Origin: an uncultured Rhodocyclaceae bacterium
Lineage (GTDB): Bacteria; Pseudomonadota; Gammaproteobacteria; Burkholderiales; Rhodocyclaceae
Length of the DNA stretch: 10,430 bases
Direction of reading: 5' to 3'
Assembly: GCA_903930805.1 (NCBI GenBank)
Contig: CAIYZZ010000486.1
Location: 1-10,430 of the forward strand
Made by a program: the position numbers and the translations under genes. Of this stretch, positions 1 to 7,166 are shown piece by piece; position 1 is the stretch's first letter, and each line of letters opens with the position of its first letter. The notes beneath the pieces were generated by a model, which ran no database searches, was not told where the DNA came from, and saw only the letters and a program-made list of their open reading frames with translations.

Positions 1-40
1 CCTTATCGCCCCCAAGATCAAGATCATATCGAGGCGACAA

Positions 41-877
41 CTATTCTGACGCGGGGGGGTAGGCGGAGAGGTTGTTGCTGAAGGTGGCTGTGTCGGTGCC
101 AGCGCCGCCATTGAGGGTGTCGTTTCCTGAACCTCCGACCAGAAAGTCACTGCCTGAAGTACCTGTCAGGCTGTCATCTCCAGCATATCCATACACCCCT
201 GCAAATACGCCAGATCCTGTGACAGTATCATTGCCGGATAACAGAGTCTGCAAAGAGTCTTCGCCCGAACTTGCTGGTGTATTGCTGTCAATGTTGAACC
301 CATTTGCCTGTAGCGATAGTCCTCCAGCAGTAAGTATTCCTGAATACATAGAACCCGAATGAGATGCATGGTAGTAGCCACCACTTACCCATATAGATGC
401 GGACAAGGAACCATATTCCTCAAGATGAACACCATTAACATCCCAAACTACTTTGGAAAGTGTTCCGCCCGTCCCTGCCACATTTGCATTGCCATAAACG
501 CTAATCGAGCCAAGGTTACTCTTGGAGACAGTCATCTGGTTGATGCTGCCTGACAACGCACCAGAATAAGATTTTGAAACGGAGCCAAGGAGAACCACGT
601 TTTCACCTGTTGAAAAATGGTAATCAAGTCTCGTCATATATGGCGTGGTACTTGTCATGTTGCTACCAATAGCTGTTGCTGTGTCACCATTGGCATAGCG
701 AACGCTGACCTGGGTGCTAGAGGTATATGTATAAGCAGAAGGCGTCCAGTAATACGCACGGTCGAATGCGGACTGACCCCATGTAAGCGCATTGTCTATG
801 CTGTACCCAGTATTCAGCGTTGCCACTGCCGAATTAATCTGCGACATGTCCTGAAATGAAGTGACAACTGATGCCAT
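41..877 (-). CDS. RTX-type calcium-binding protein, probably type I secreted, C-terminus truncated
   Basis: The 278-residue product has a long Ser/Gly/Thr/Tyr-rich, beta-type body (about residues 1-205) in which I recognise no catalytic domain. It ends in RTX nonapeptide repeats: LLSGNDTVT (212-220), GYAGDDSLT (230-238), GTSGSDFLV (239-247), GGSGNDTLN (248-256) and GGAGTDTAT (257-265). In this family such repeats bind calcium outside the cell and go with export by an ABC-type type I secretion system; there is no Sec signal peptide, which fits. I chose ATG at 877 because GGAG lies 8 nt upstream; a GTG nine codons earlier (904) has no ribosome binding site. Relatives usually carry a further 30-60 residues after the repeats, including the secretion signal. 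Here the protein stops 13 residues after the last repeat, beside a run of seven C (minus strand). It may therefore be truncated or frameshifted. No transporter genes are in the window. The family call is firm; the function is unknown. Confidence 0.8.
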   Translation of the reverse strand: MASVVTSFQDMSQINSAVATLNTGYSIDNALTWGQSAFDRAYYWTPSAYTYTSSTQVSVRYANGDTATAIGSNMTSTTPYMTRLDYHFSTGENVVLLGSVSKSYSGALSGSINQMTVSKSNLGSISVYGNANVAGTGGTLSKVVWDVNGVHLEEYGSLSASIWVSGGYYHASHSGSMYSGILTAGGLSLQANGFNIDSNTPASSGEDSLQTLLSGNDTVTGSGVFAGVYGYAGDDSLTGTSGSDFLVGGSGNDTLNGGAGTDTATFSNNLSAYPPASE

Positions 878-1018
878 TGCATTATCTCCAAGGTACGTTT
901 TCACAAGCGAGCGGCGACCCTACGCTCTATATCTATCCCTGTACATCCAACTAAAGTAATAGAAAGTCATCTATCTGGCTGGCTGGCTATTGATGCGAAT
1001 CAGGTACGGTGATGATAT

Positions 1019-1153
1019 TTATTGATTGCAGGTGCCCTTCATGACCTCGTTTTGACAGTAGTTCCAGTTGGGCGAGTTGGAAGGTACAACGGCCAGCTGG
1101 TCGGAGTTAACAAAGTCACACTTGCAATACCTGATAGCCAGTGCCAAAGTACG
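1019..1153 (-). pseudogene. Possible cysteine-rich small ORF or gene remnant
   Basis: A 44-codon minus-strand frame is open between stops at 1154-1156 and 1019-1021. Its translation looks protein-like: four cysteines, two as CKC, plus segments such as VVPSNSPNWNYCQNE. The only start is a weak TTG at 1147, with no ribosome binding site seen. If real, it may be the C-terminal end of a gene that lost its start, since an in-frame TAG lies directly upstream. I do not recognise the family, and chance is a serious alternative at this length. Confidence 0.2.
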
Positions 1154-1220
1154 CTAGGCTAAAAAACAGGCTCGCCAAGCCTGATCTCTTTTTTTTGCGA
1201 GTTCATCATGAAGCCTAGCG
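1152..1220 (+). repeat. 9-bp inverted repeat enclosing the terminator hairpin
   Basis: CGCTAGGCT (1152-1160) and AGCCTAGCG (1212-1220) are perfect inverted copies. The right arm begins in codon 2 of the hydrolase gene starting at 1208. The arms share the core AGGCT/AGCCT with the inner terminator stem, so alternative pairings are possible: left arm with 1178-1182, or inner left strand with 1212-1216. In RNA the outer pairing would hold the start codon inside a loop next to a stem. Confidence 0.6.
1161..1196. terminator. Rho-independent terminator, bidirectional by sequence
   Basis: The 6-bp stem CAGGCT (1167-1172) / AGCCTG (1178-1183) has the 5-nt loop CGCCA. It is preceded by six A (1161-1166) and followed by ATCTC and then eight T (1189-1196). 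It therefore reads as a terminator on both strands. It sits only 12 nt before the hydrolase start codon and downstream of no recognised plus-strand gene. It could be left from a lost gene or act as an attenuator. Confidence 0.65.
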
Positions 1221-2032
1221 GAATAATAGTGATCTTGCTGCTGATGTTTTCACTTGATGCAGTGGCATCCCCTTGCGAGACAGAGGATTTTGAGACCAAG
1301 GTATCCGGCAACTCTGAATGCCTGCTGATGAGACAGTACGGATCTCCAAATCCTGGCGCGCTGGTTGTTTGGCTGCATGGCAATGTCAGCACCGGTGGTC
1401 CAGCGAATTCGCATTTCAAACTGGCCGAAAAAACTGCCAAGGATTTCTCCGCTGACAGAGTTCTCGCTGTTGCATTGGTGCGGCCTGGCTATCCTGATGG
1501 AACCGGAGCATATTCCTCAGGTAGCGACAATGGGCGTGCCGACAACTGGGGCCGGCAAACTGTGATGGAGATCGGTGCAGTCATTGGAAGACTCAAGAGC
1601 ATGTTCAAGCCCCAAACCACCGTAATCGTTGGTCACTCCGGTGGAGCGGCCATTGCCGCAGTGCTTCTGGGTTTACAGCCCGACTTGGCAGACAGCGCCA
1701 TTTTGATTGGCTGTCCATGCGACATGGCGGCATGGAGGTCGGGGCGCAGCAGAACACCTTGGATCAGCGAAGATCCGCTTGACTGGGTAAGCCAGGTGAA
1801 ACCCAACACCAAAATTATTGCGATGACTGGCAGTCTGGACACTACGACTGCTCCTGACCTTGCCAAGACCTACATTGCGCGTTTGCAGGGGCGCAATATC
1901 CAAGCCTCATTTAACGCCATACCCGAGGCAGGGCATATTGACGTTCTCAAGTCACAGGCGGTCATGGATACAATTTCAGAACTGATTCGCCAGCACTCCC
2001 TCCACAGGATTATCGAAAAGGTAGACAGATGA
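1208..2032 (+). CDS. Exported alpha/beta hydrolase (esterase/lipase-like)
   Basis: The 274-residue protein begins with a Sec-type signal peptide: a short basic start, a hydrophobic stretch at residues 6-16, and likely cleavage near AVAS (18-21). The mature part shows an alpha/beta hydrolase fold. HGN (57-59) sits after a beta strand where the oxyanion hole is expected, GHSGG (142-146) is the nucleophile elbow with Ser144, and Asp211 (in GSLD) and His243 (in AGHID) complete a plausible triad. Cysteines at 23, 38, 169 and 171 could form disulfides in the periplasm. The substrate cannot be read from the sequence. ATG at 1208 is the only start that keeps the signal peptide; the ribosome binding site is weak (GAG at 1199-1201), and a terminator-like hairpin lies just upstream. 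The stop overlaps the start of the next hydrolase (ATGA), so the two are probably translated together. The fold call is firm; esterase is inferred. Confidence 0.85.
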   Translation: MKPSGIIVILLLMFSLDAVASPCETEDFETKVSGNSECLLMRQYGSPNPGALVVWLHGNVSTGGPANSHFKLAEKTAKDFSADRVLAVALVRPGYPDGTGAYSSGSDNGRADNWGRQTVMEIGAVIGRLKSMFKPQTTVIVGHSGGAAIAAVLLGLQPDLADSAILIGCPCDMAAWRSGRSRTPWISEDPLDWVSQVKPNTKIIAMTGSLDTTTAPDLAKTYIARLQGRNIQASFNAIPEAGHIDVLKSQAVMDTISELIRQHSLHRIIEKVDR

Positions 2033-2823
2033 ATATATTTCGGACACTTACACTGCTTGCTGCTCTTCTCTTCAGTGGTTACCTGCACGCACAGGAGGTA
2101 AGCATCGGTGAGGTACAGCGCGTTGCTACGCGCGAGGGTGTCAGTGTGCCAATCTTCACTTACTGGCAGGACAATGCTGTTGCCACCCTGGTGCTATTCT
2201 CGGGTGGTGCTGGTGGATATGGTCAGATTGGCGAGGATGGGTGGCCGACAGGTGGCAACTTTCTGATCCGCGCGGGCAAGCACTGGGCGACTTACCCGTT
2301 CAACCTTGTCATGGTGGGGCGACCGACTGACGGGATCGACCTCTCTTCGGGCAATGTGCGAGTCGGGGAGAAGCATGCAGCCGACAATGTGGCGATCTTC
2401 AAAGCCATCAAGCTCAAAAGCAAACTTCCGATTTGGCTGGTCGGTACCAGCATGGGAACGATTTCTGCTGCAGCCGCCGCGATTCAGGACAGCGAGAACC
2501 TTATTTCAGGCGTAGTGCTGACATCCTCAATTGTCGCCTACAAAATTCCCGGCGCAGTTCCGAGACAGAATCTAGAGAAAATCCGCGTGCCGACATTGAT
2601 TCTTCATCATGAGGGTGATGCCTGCGGGGCATGTCGACCGTATGAAGCAAAAAACATCGCCAGTGCTTTGATAAACGCGCCGATCAAAAAGACCATCTTT
2701 GTAAATGGTGGTTCTGGTGCAACCGGTAATCCCTGCGAGCCGATGCATCACCATGGGTTTGTCGGTATGCAGGATGAGGCTGTCGATCTTGTTGCGGCGT
2801 GGATTATCAGGCCAACAGGATAG
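2029..2823 (+). CDS. Second exported alpha/beta hydrolase
   Basis: The 264-residue product has a clear Sec signal peptide: MNIFR, a hydrophobic core at 7-17, and likely cleavage after LHA near 21. The alpha/beta hydrolase features are a beta strand ending FSGG (57-60), a GTSMG nucleophile elbow (139-143, Ser141), Asp197 after the strand LILHHEG, and a histidine cluster at 240-242 that would supply the catalytic His. C199 and C202 (DACGAC) and C236 are unusual and could form a disulfide near the active site. ATG at 2029 overlaps the previous stop by 4 bp, with AAGG upstream, which indicates coupled translation. It belongs to the same superfamily as its neighbour but has a different elbow (GTSMG against GHSGG) and little obvious identity, so it is not a recent duplicate. 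The substrate is unknown; a joint extracytoplasmic job for the pair is inference. Confidence 0.83.
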   Translation: MNIFRTLTLLAALLFSGYLHAQEVSIGEVQRVATREGVSVPIFTYWQDNAVATLVLFSGGAGGYGQIGEDGWPTGGNFLIRAGKHWATYPFNLVMVGRPTDGIDLSSGNVRVGEKHAADNVAIFKAIKLKSKLPIWLVGTSMGTISAAAAAIQDSENLISGVVLTSSIVAYKIPGAVPRQNLEKIRVPTLILHHEGDACGACRPYEAKNIASALINAPIKKTIFVNGGSGATGNPCEPMHHHGFVGMQDEAVDLVAAWIIRPTG

Positions 2824-2850
2824 GCTGCATATTTAACTGGGAGCCCCAAA

Positions 2851-3070
2851 GTGTCAGCACTGAAACCCGGAACCCTCTGCGTCATCATCGCCGGTTGCCC
2901 TGAGAACATAGGCCTCATCGTCGAGGTAATCGCGCACCTGGGGCCGTTTGAGGGCAAGGAGGACGCATTACATCAGGACGGCGACGGGCAGATCCTTCCA
3001 CCAGGTCTGGGATGGCAACGACCTAATTCGCGGGAACTCATGGTGCCGGCAACCGGATTCGAACTGGTGA
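2851..3070 (+). pseudogene. Small hypothetical gene broken by a +1 frameshift
   Basis: A GTG start at 2851 has a strong ribosome binding site (GGGAG, 2839-2843) 7 nt upstream and lies 27 bp after the second hydrolase. The first 39 residues (starting MSALKPGTLCVIIAGCPENI) read as a compact beta-rich protein. Dropping one T at 2968/2969 makes the next frame continue as YIRTATGRSFHQVWDGNDLI, giving about 72 residues to a TGA at 3068-3070. Without that correction the original frame continues to 3105 as an uncharacteristic tail and is read through the tRNA complement. The restored reading resembles, from memory, short conserved proteins with an MKPGT...CPEN...VEV start, sometimes seen in prophage-like DNA; I cannot verify this. 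The restored 3' end still overlaps the tRNA by 30 bp, so the natural end may also be lost. A sequencing error is the alternative. Confidence 0.55.
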
Positions 3071-3116
3071 CCTACCGCTTACAAGGCGGTTGCTCTACCA
3101 ACTGAGCTATGCCGGC
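3041..3116 (-). tRNA. tRNA-Thr (anticodon TGT)
   Basis: The reverse complement folds as a full cloverleaf of 76 nt. The acceptor stem is GCCGGCA with TGCCGGC, the D arm is GCTC/GAGC, and the anticodon stem ACCGC/GCGGT has the loop CTTGTAA, giving anticodon TGT, which reads ACA (Thr). The T loop is TTCGAAT. The discriminator base is A and the CCA end is encoded (3041-3043). The A-C mismatch in the T stem (ACCAG/CCGGT) also occurs, as I recall, in the E. coli Thr-TGT tRNA, so it does not argue against function. Its 3' end faces the accessory-looking left half of the window. Confidence 0.96.
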
Positions 3117-3125
3117 ACTGGCGAA

Positions 3126-3131
3126 ATTATA
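3126..3131 (-). promoter_or_regulatory. -10 box of the tRNA-Thr promoter
   Basis: On the minus strand a perfect TATAAT ends 9 nt before the tRNA 5' end (3116). The discriminator that follows is GC-containing (TTCGCC). Transcription would start about 3 nt before the mature tRNA. No good -35 is seen at 16-18 nt; a TTGTAA lies 22 nt upstream, which is too far. Confidence 0.55.
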
Positions 3132-3189
3132 GCCGACCCCTTGCCGGTTCCTCTTACAATTGGGCGCTCTCGGTGAATCGTCTCAGCCC

Positions 3190-4710
3190 ATGCTTCGCAC
3201 CGCACCAAACCCAGACCCATCCCTGCGCCTACTGGTAGTTTGCAGCTCGCCTGCAATGGTGGAAAGGCTGGCCGAAGGATGGCAGGGGGAGGACACCAAG
3301 CCTGAATTCATGACCGCCGCAGGTGCCACCCACCTGCGTAGCATGTTGCGCGAGCAACACTGGGATGCTGTCCTGCACTGCCTCAACCATGCCGCCTGTG
3401 CGCCGGCCACCACGATCAAAACGCTGCATGATCGCAACCTCGACACGCCGCTGATCATCATCGCCGAGCCGGGAGATCAGCGTACGGCCATCAAGGCACT
3501 ACGCACTGGCGCCCACGATGTCGTATTTTTTGATCGTCTCAACCGGCTGGTCCCTGCGGTAGAACGCGAAATAAGGGAAGCCGGCCATCGTGCCGACCAC
3601 CGCGCGGCGTTGGAGATGCTGCATGACAGTGAAGCCCGCTTTCGCGCCCTGGCTTCCAACCTGCCTGGGTTGGTGTTCAATCTACAGCGCGACACTAACG
3701 GCAAGTATCGTTTTCTTTATGTCAGCGAAGGTGCCGTGCGCCTGCTTGGTGTCAAGCAACACGAACTGCGCGGATCGGCGCAGCGTTTCTTAGACACACT
3801 GTTCGTCGATGATCGCAAATTGCTTCATGACACGCTTGAAGAATCTGCCCACTCCGGCAACACTTTGATCTGGGAGGGGCGCTTGAAGAATGGTGAACGC
3901 TGGATCGACATGCGCTCGCTACCACACCGCAATGACGAGGGCACGGTACTATGGACGGGCATCGCCACCGATATCACAAAAACCAAAAACACCGAGGCAG
4001 CCCTGCGGGAATCACGTGCGCAACTGGCCGCACTGTCATCTCACCTCGAGGCAGTCAGGGAAGATGAGCGCGAAAGGATTGCGCGCGATATTCACGACGA
4101 ACTGGGCAGCATTCTGGTCCGCCTCAAAATTGAGGCTGCTCTGCTGGCCAGCAAGCTGCCACCCGATTTGAGCCCCAAGGCACATTCCATCGAGAAATTG
4201 CTTGACCAGGCCATGGGCACGGCTAGCCGCGTCGCCCGCCAGCTGCGGCCTGGGATTTTGAAGGAATTCGGCCTGTCTGCCGCGATCGAATGCCAGGCCG
4301 AGGACTTTGCTCACAGCACAGACATTACCTGCCGGGCCCAATGCGACGAGGGCATCGAACTCGATGCCGACACATCGCTGGCGCTGTTCCGCATCGTCCA
4401 GGAAACATTGACTAATGTCGCCAAACACGCGCACGCCTCACTCGTAGTTGTGCGTCTGCGCAGCGAAAACGGTAACATCGCGCTCGAGATTCGCGATAAC
4501 GGTCGCGGCATCGCCGAGAGCGACATGGATAAACCAAAATCCTTTGGTCTACGCGGCATCCGCGAACGTGTGCAAAGTCTCAAGGGAACCTTCCACATCG
4601 CCACAGCAGAACAGGGCGGCGCTCATTTGATGTTAAAAGTGCCTCTTCGCCGCAGCGATGACAGCTTGCCCACGGAAAACGAAGAAGCCATTCAGCAGGA
4701 TTTATTTTGA
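3190..4710 (+). CDS. PAS-domain sensor histidine kinase, NarL/DegS-type (HisKA_3), with degenerate receiver-like N-terminus
   Basis: This cytoplasmic kinase (506 residues from ATG 3190) has no membrane segment. In order it has a receiver-like domain (about 13-130), a PAS domain (about 148-267, from SEARFRALASNLPG to GIATDITKTKN), a HisKA_3 dimerisation and phosphoacceptor helix (about 291-355; ERIARDIHDELG, phospho-His302) and an HATPase domain (about 395-487). The ATPase domain shows the N box (ETLTN, Asn409), DNGRG (436-440) and FGLRG (452-456). The receiver-like part lacks the acidic pair, has Cys64 where the phosphoacceptor Asp should be, and has no conserved Lys, so it probably cannot be phosphorylated. 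A TTG at 3160 would add ten residues; I prefer ATG, though neither has a good ribosome binding site. The next gene, 1 bp away, is a NarL-type regulator and its natural partner. PAS ligand unknown. Confidence 0.92.
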   Translation: MLRTAPNPDPSLRLLVVCSSPAMVERLAEGWQGEDTKPEFMTAAGATHLRSMLREQHWDAVLHCLNHAACAPATTIKTLHDRNLDTPLIIIAEPGDQRTAIKALRTGAHDVVFFDRLNRLVPAVEREIREAGHRADHRAALEMLHDSEARFRALASNLPGLVFNLQRDTNGKYRFLYVSEGAVRLLGVKQHELRGSAQRFLDTLFVDDRKLLHDTLEESAHSGNTLIWEGRLKNGERWIDMRSLPHRNDEGTVLWTGIATDITKTKNTEAALRESRAQLAALSSHLEAVREDERERIARDIHDELGSILVRLKIEAALLASKLPPDLSPKAHSIEKLLDQAMGTASRVARQLRPGILKEFGLSAAIECQAEDFAHSTDITCRAQCDEGIELDADTSLALFRIVQETLTNVAKHAHASLVVVRLRSENGNIALEIRDNGRGIAESDMDKPKSFGLRGIRERVQSLKGTFHIATAEQGGAHLMLKVPLRRSDDSLPTENEEAIQQDLF

Positions 4711-4711
4711 T

Positions 4712-5353
4712 ATGTCCGAAAAGATCCGCGTCCTCATTGCCGACGACCACGCGATAGTCCGTCAAGGCTTCAAACAAATATTCTCCGAAACCGAGGATTT
4801 GCTCGTTGCCGGCGAGGCCGACGACGGCGTGGACGCGCTCCAGCTCGCGCGCCAGAACGAATGGGACGTTTTCCTGCTGGACATCTCGATGCCCAACCGC
4901 AACGGCATCGATACCCTGAAATTGCTCAAGAAAGAATTTCCGCGCCTGCCGGTGCTGATCCTCAGTATGCACCCCGAGGAACAATACGCTTTGCGCGCGT
5001 TGAAAGCGGGCGCCTCTGGCTATCTCACCAAGCAAAGTGCCCCCGATCAACTGGTCACAGCAATTCGCCAAGTTGCCCGAGGGAAAAAATATGTCAGCCC
5101 GGGTGTCGCGCAACAACTGGCGGAGGCGATTGCCGACGATACTGAAAAACTACCCCACGAGCGCATTACCGACCGCGAATACCAAGTACTGGTGCTAATC
5201 GCCAAGGGTAAACCGCTCACACAGATTGCAGACGAACTGAATCTCGGCGTGGCTACTGTCAGCACCTATCGGGCCCGGTTGCTCGAAAAGATGGGGCTGA
5301 AAAGCACCGCAGAATTGATTCACTACGGCCTGCGCCACGGCCTTGTCGAATAA
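4712..5353 (+). CDS. NarL/FixJ-family response regulator (receiver + LuxR-type HTH)
   Basis: This is a 213-residue DNA-binding response regulator of standard family length. The receiver domain (about 5-120) has the acidic pair Asp11-Asp12 (ADDHA), the phosphoacceptor Asp57 (LLDISMP), Ser85 in the switch strand and the conserved Lys107 (YLTKQ), so it should accept phosphate. The C-terminal LuxR/GerE helix-turn-helix (about 150-212) is typical: TDREYQVL, then GKPLTQIADELNLGVATVS as the recognition region, then LLEKMGLKSTAELI. ATG at 4712 lies 1 bp after the kinase stop, with AGGA at 4697-4700, so it is surely cotranscribed with and phosphorylated by that kinase. Its targets are not visible; the downstream cyclase and rfb genes are candidates by position only. 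An in-frame upstream start at 4658 would add a charged tail with no counterpart in the family and was rejected. Confidence 0.95.
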   Translation: MSEKIRVLIADDHAIVRQGFKQIFSETEDLLVAGEADDGVDALQLARQNEWDVFLLDISMPNRNGIDTLKLLKKEFPRLPVLILSMHPEEQYALRALKAGASGYLTKQSAPDQLVTAIRQVARGKKYVSPGVAQQLAEAIADDTEKLPHERITDREYQVLVLIAKGKPLTQIADELNLGVATVSTYRARLLEKMGLKSTAELIHYGLRHGLVE

Positions 5354-5370
5354 GCTACCTCCCCCAAGCC

Positions 5371-7155
5371 ATGAATCCCTCGGAAATCGCCCGCGAAACG
5401 TTCAAACGCCTGTCACTTCAGCGTACCCCACCGACGCCAGATAATTACCGTACGCTCTATCACGAAATTTCCGGCACGGCCGAGACTGAAGTCTTTCCTG
5501 AAAAGTCTTTCAAATCACTCGCTGCCAGTCTGCCACGAAACACGCCGGAGCAGTCGCGCTTTGCTCGCCAAATAGACAGCGCCGTCGGCGACAAGAACTG
5601 GGAGGGCCTCAAGACTGCTTTGGCCGACCTGCTGCACAAGGCAGCTGCAGAACCGCCAAACTGGTCGGCCCTGATCCGCGAACTACTTGTCCGTCTGGAG
5701 GCCAGGCAAGCCGATTTGACCCCAGCACGCAAGCGTGAGGCACTCGATCACGTGCTTGCCTCTTCGGCTGCGCCCGATCTGCTCCACACTCGGCTACAGG
5801 GACTGCTTAAGAACTGGTCGCAAGCCGCTGCGCTGGAAACTGCCACTGTCGGCAGCACTCCCGCCGAAGTACTGAACGCCTCTGCCGTCTCGCCAGCACC
5901 GACTTCTGCCAAAGCCGAAATCCATCTCAGCGCTCACTCAGCTGACCTCGCCCAAGGGGTCACAAGCGAACTGCTTGACTTGCTTGCGCAACTGCTCGAA
6001 AACTCGATCAGCATCCTTCTAACCGATAATACTGAACTAGCCGGGGAAGCGACGCGACTCATTAACGTAGCGCGCTGCACCAAAAACACGGAAGACATTG
6101 CTGCGTTCGTCACCAGCATGAAGCGCTTCAGCTATCGACTGCACTTCGTCGCCGAGGATCAAACAGAGCTGAAAACCGCCATGCTGCACCTGCTGCACTT
6201 GGTCATCGATAATATCAACGAGTTGGTACTCGACGATCAGTGGCTGCAGGGACAGATCGCCGTGGTACTCGAACTCGTGAGTCAGCCGCTCAATCTGCGG
6301 CGAATCGATGATGTCGAGCGGCGCATGAAAGATGTCATCTTCAAGCAAAGTGCGCTGAAGAAAAGTCTGATCGATGCCAAAGATCAGATCAAGCTGATGC
6401 TGGCAACCTTTGTCGACCGGCTCGCCGACTTCTCCGAGACCACCAGCGAGTATCACGACAAGATCGAGCGCTGCGCCGACAAGATCAGCAAGGTCAATGA
6501 CATTGCCGACCTGTCAGATGTTCTGGACGAGGTGATGCGCGAGACGCGGGTTATTCAACTCAATGCCCAGCGCTCCAGAGACGAATTGGATCAGATGCGC
6601 GTAAAGGTCAATGCAGCCGAACTGGAGGTTCTACGCCTGCAGGACGAACTGGCCAATGCCAGCCAGATGGTGCGGCATGACGCGCTGACCGGCGCTCTCA
6701 ATCGCAAGGGCATGGGCGACGCGCTCGAAGCTGAAGTGGCGCGTGCCCGACGGCACAACACCAAGCTCTGCCTTGCGCTGCTCGACATCGACAATTTCAA
6801 GAAACTCAACGACAGCATGGGCCATGCAGCGGGTGATGCAGCACTGGTGCATCTGGCACAGGTTGTCCAGCAGGCCATCCGCCCCGAAGACACCCTGGCG
6901 CGTTACGGCGGCGAGGAGTTCGTCGTCGTCCTGCCCGACACACCGCTCGAAAACGCCGTCACCGTCATGGTGAGGGTGCAGCGCGAACTGACGCGCCAGT
7001 TTTTCCTGCACAACAATGACAAGGTGCTCATCACATTCAGTTGTGGCGTTGCCGAACTGGGCACAGAAGAACAGGGAATGGACGCAGTGCAGCGCGCCGA
7101 CGGCGCCATGTATCTGGCCAAGCGGGCGGGCAAGAACCGCGTGTTGGCTGCGTAG
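5371..7155 (+). CDS. GGEEF diguanylate cyclase with long soluble N-terminal region
   Basis: This protein (594 residues) should join two GTP into the second messenger c-di-GMP in the cytoplasm. The GGDEF domain fills about 433-594: [13 protein letters not shown] (436-448), [11 protein letters not shown] (471-481), GHAAGDAAL (484-492), and the active-site signature GGEEF (513-517). An inhibitory I-site RPED (504-507) is placed exactly five residues before the signature, so product feedback is likely. A helix rich in charged residues and leucine (about 395-435) leads into it as a probable coiled-coil linker. The first 390 residues are mostly helical, contain an Ala/Pro-rich linker (about 155-185) and have no membrane segment or sensor domain that I recognise. 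The opening [13 protein letters not shown]...[13 protein letters not shown] looks like a conserved motif. ATG at 5371 is 17 bp after the regulator stop and has no clear ribosome binding site. rfbB starts 11 bp downstream. Confidence 0.92.
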   Translation: MNPSEIARETFKRLSLQRTPPTPDNYRTLYHEISGTAETEVFPEKSFKSLAASLPRNTPEQSRFARQIDSAVGDKNWEGLKTALADLLHKAAAEPPNWSALIRELLVRLEARQADLTPARKREALDHVLASSAAPDLLHTRLQGLLKNWSQAAALETATVGSTPAEVLNASAVSPAPTSAKAEIHLSAHSADLAQGVTSELLDLLAQLLENSISILLTDNTELAGEATRLINVARCTKNTEDIAAFVTSMKRFSYRLHFVAEDQTELKTAMLHLLHLVIDNINELVLDDQWLQGQIAVVLELVSQPLNLRRIDDVERRMKDVIFKQSALKKSLIDAKDQIKLMLATFVDRLADFSETTSEYHDKIERCADKISKVNDIADLSDVLDEVMRETRVIQLNAQRSRDELDQMRVKVNAAELEVLRLQDELANASQMVRHDALTGALNRKGMGDALEAEVARARRHNTKLCLALLDIDNFKKLNDSMGHAAGDAALVHLAQVVQQAIRPEDTLARYGGEEFVVVLPDTPLENAVTVMVRVQRELTRQFFLHNNDKVLITFSCGVAELGTEEQGMDAVQRADGAMYLAKRAGKNRVLAA

Positions 7156-7166
7156 GGAGTCAAGCA

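Larger units (their letters stand above)
878..1207. other. 330-bp intergenic region between divergent genes
   Basis: This gap separates the minus-strand RTX gene from the plus-strand hydrolase pair. It should hold both promoters, but I see no convincing one. A consensus -35 hexamer TTGACA (1052-1057, plus) has no acceptable -10 at 16-18 nt. It also holds three copies of TGGC in tandem (976-987), a doubtful minus-strand ORF (1019-1153) and the hairpin at 1161-1196, described separately. Confidence 0.6.

Noticed and set aside
2..49. Plus-strand open frame at the left edge ending in TGA (tail IISRRQLF)
   Set aside because: Only 15 codons are visible, with no start; other frames here are open too, so it cannot be told from chance.
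976..988. Three tandem TGGC units
   Set aside because: Too short, and expected by chance; no gene context for phase variation.
1052..1057. TTGACA as a -35 box for the hydrolase operon
   Set aside because: No acceptable -10 occurs 16-18 nt downstream.
1067..1073. GTTGGGC resembling an integron attC core site
   Set aside because: No matching inverted partner or attC-like palindrome around it, and no cassette structure.
2971..3105. Unshifted continuation of the small gene to 3105
   Set aside because: Its last 20 or so codons are the complement of the tRNA, and the alternative frame is far more protein-like.
3155..3160. TACAAT as a -10 box for the kinase operon
   Set aside because: The nearest -35-like hexamers are spaced 8 or 22 nt away; not supportable.
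4580..5116. Long minus-strand open frame over the kinase and regulator
   Set aside because: It lies antisense to well-identified genes in GC-rich DNA and shows no recognisable domain.
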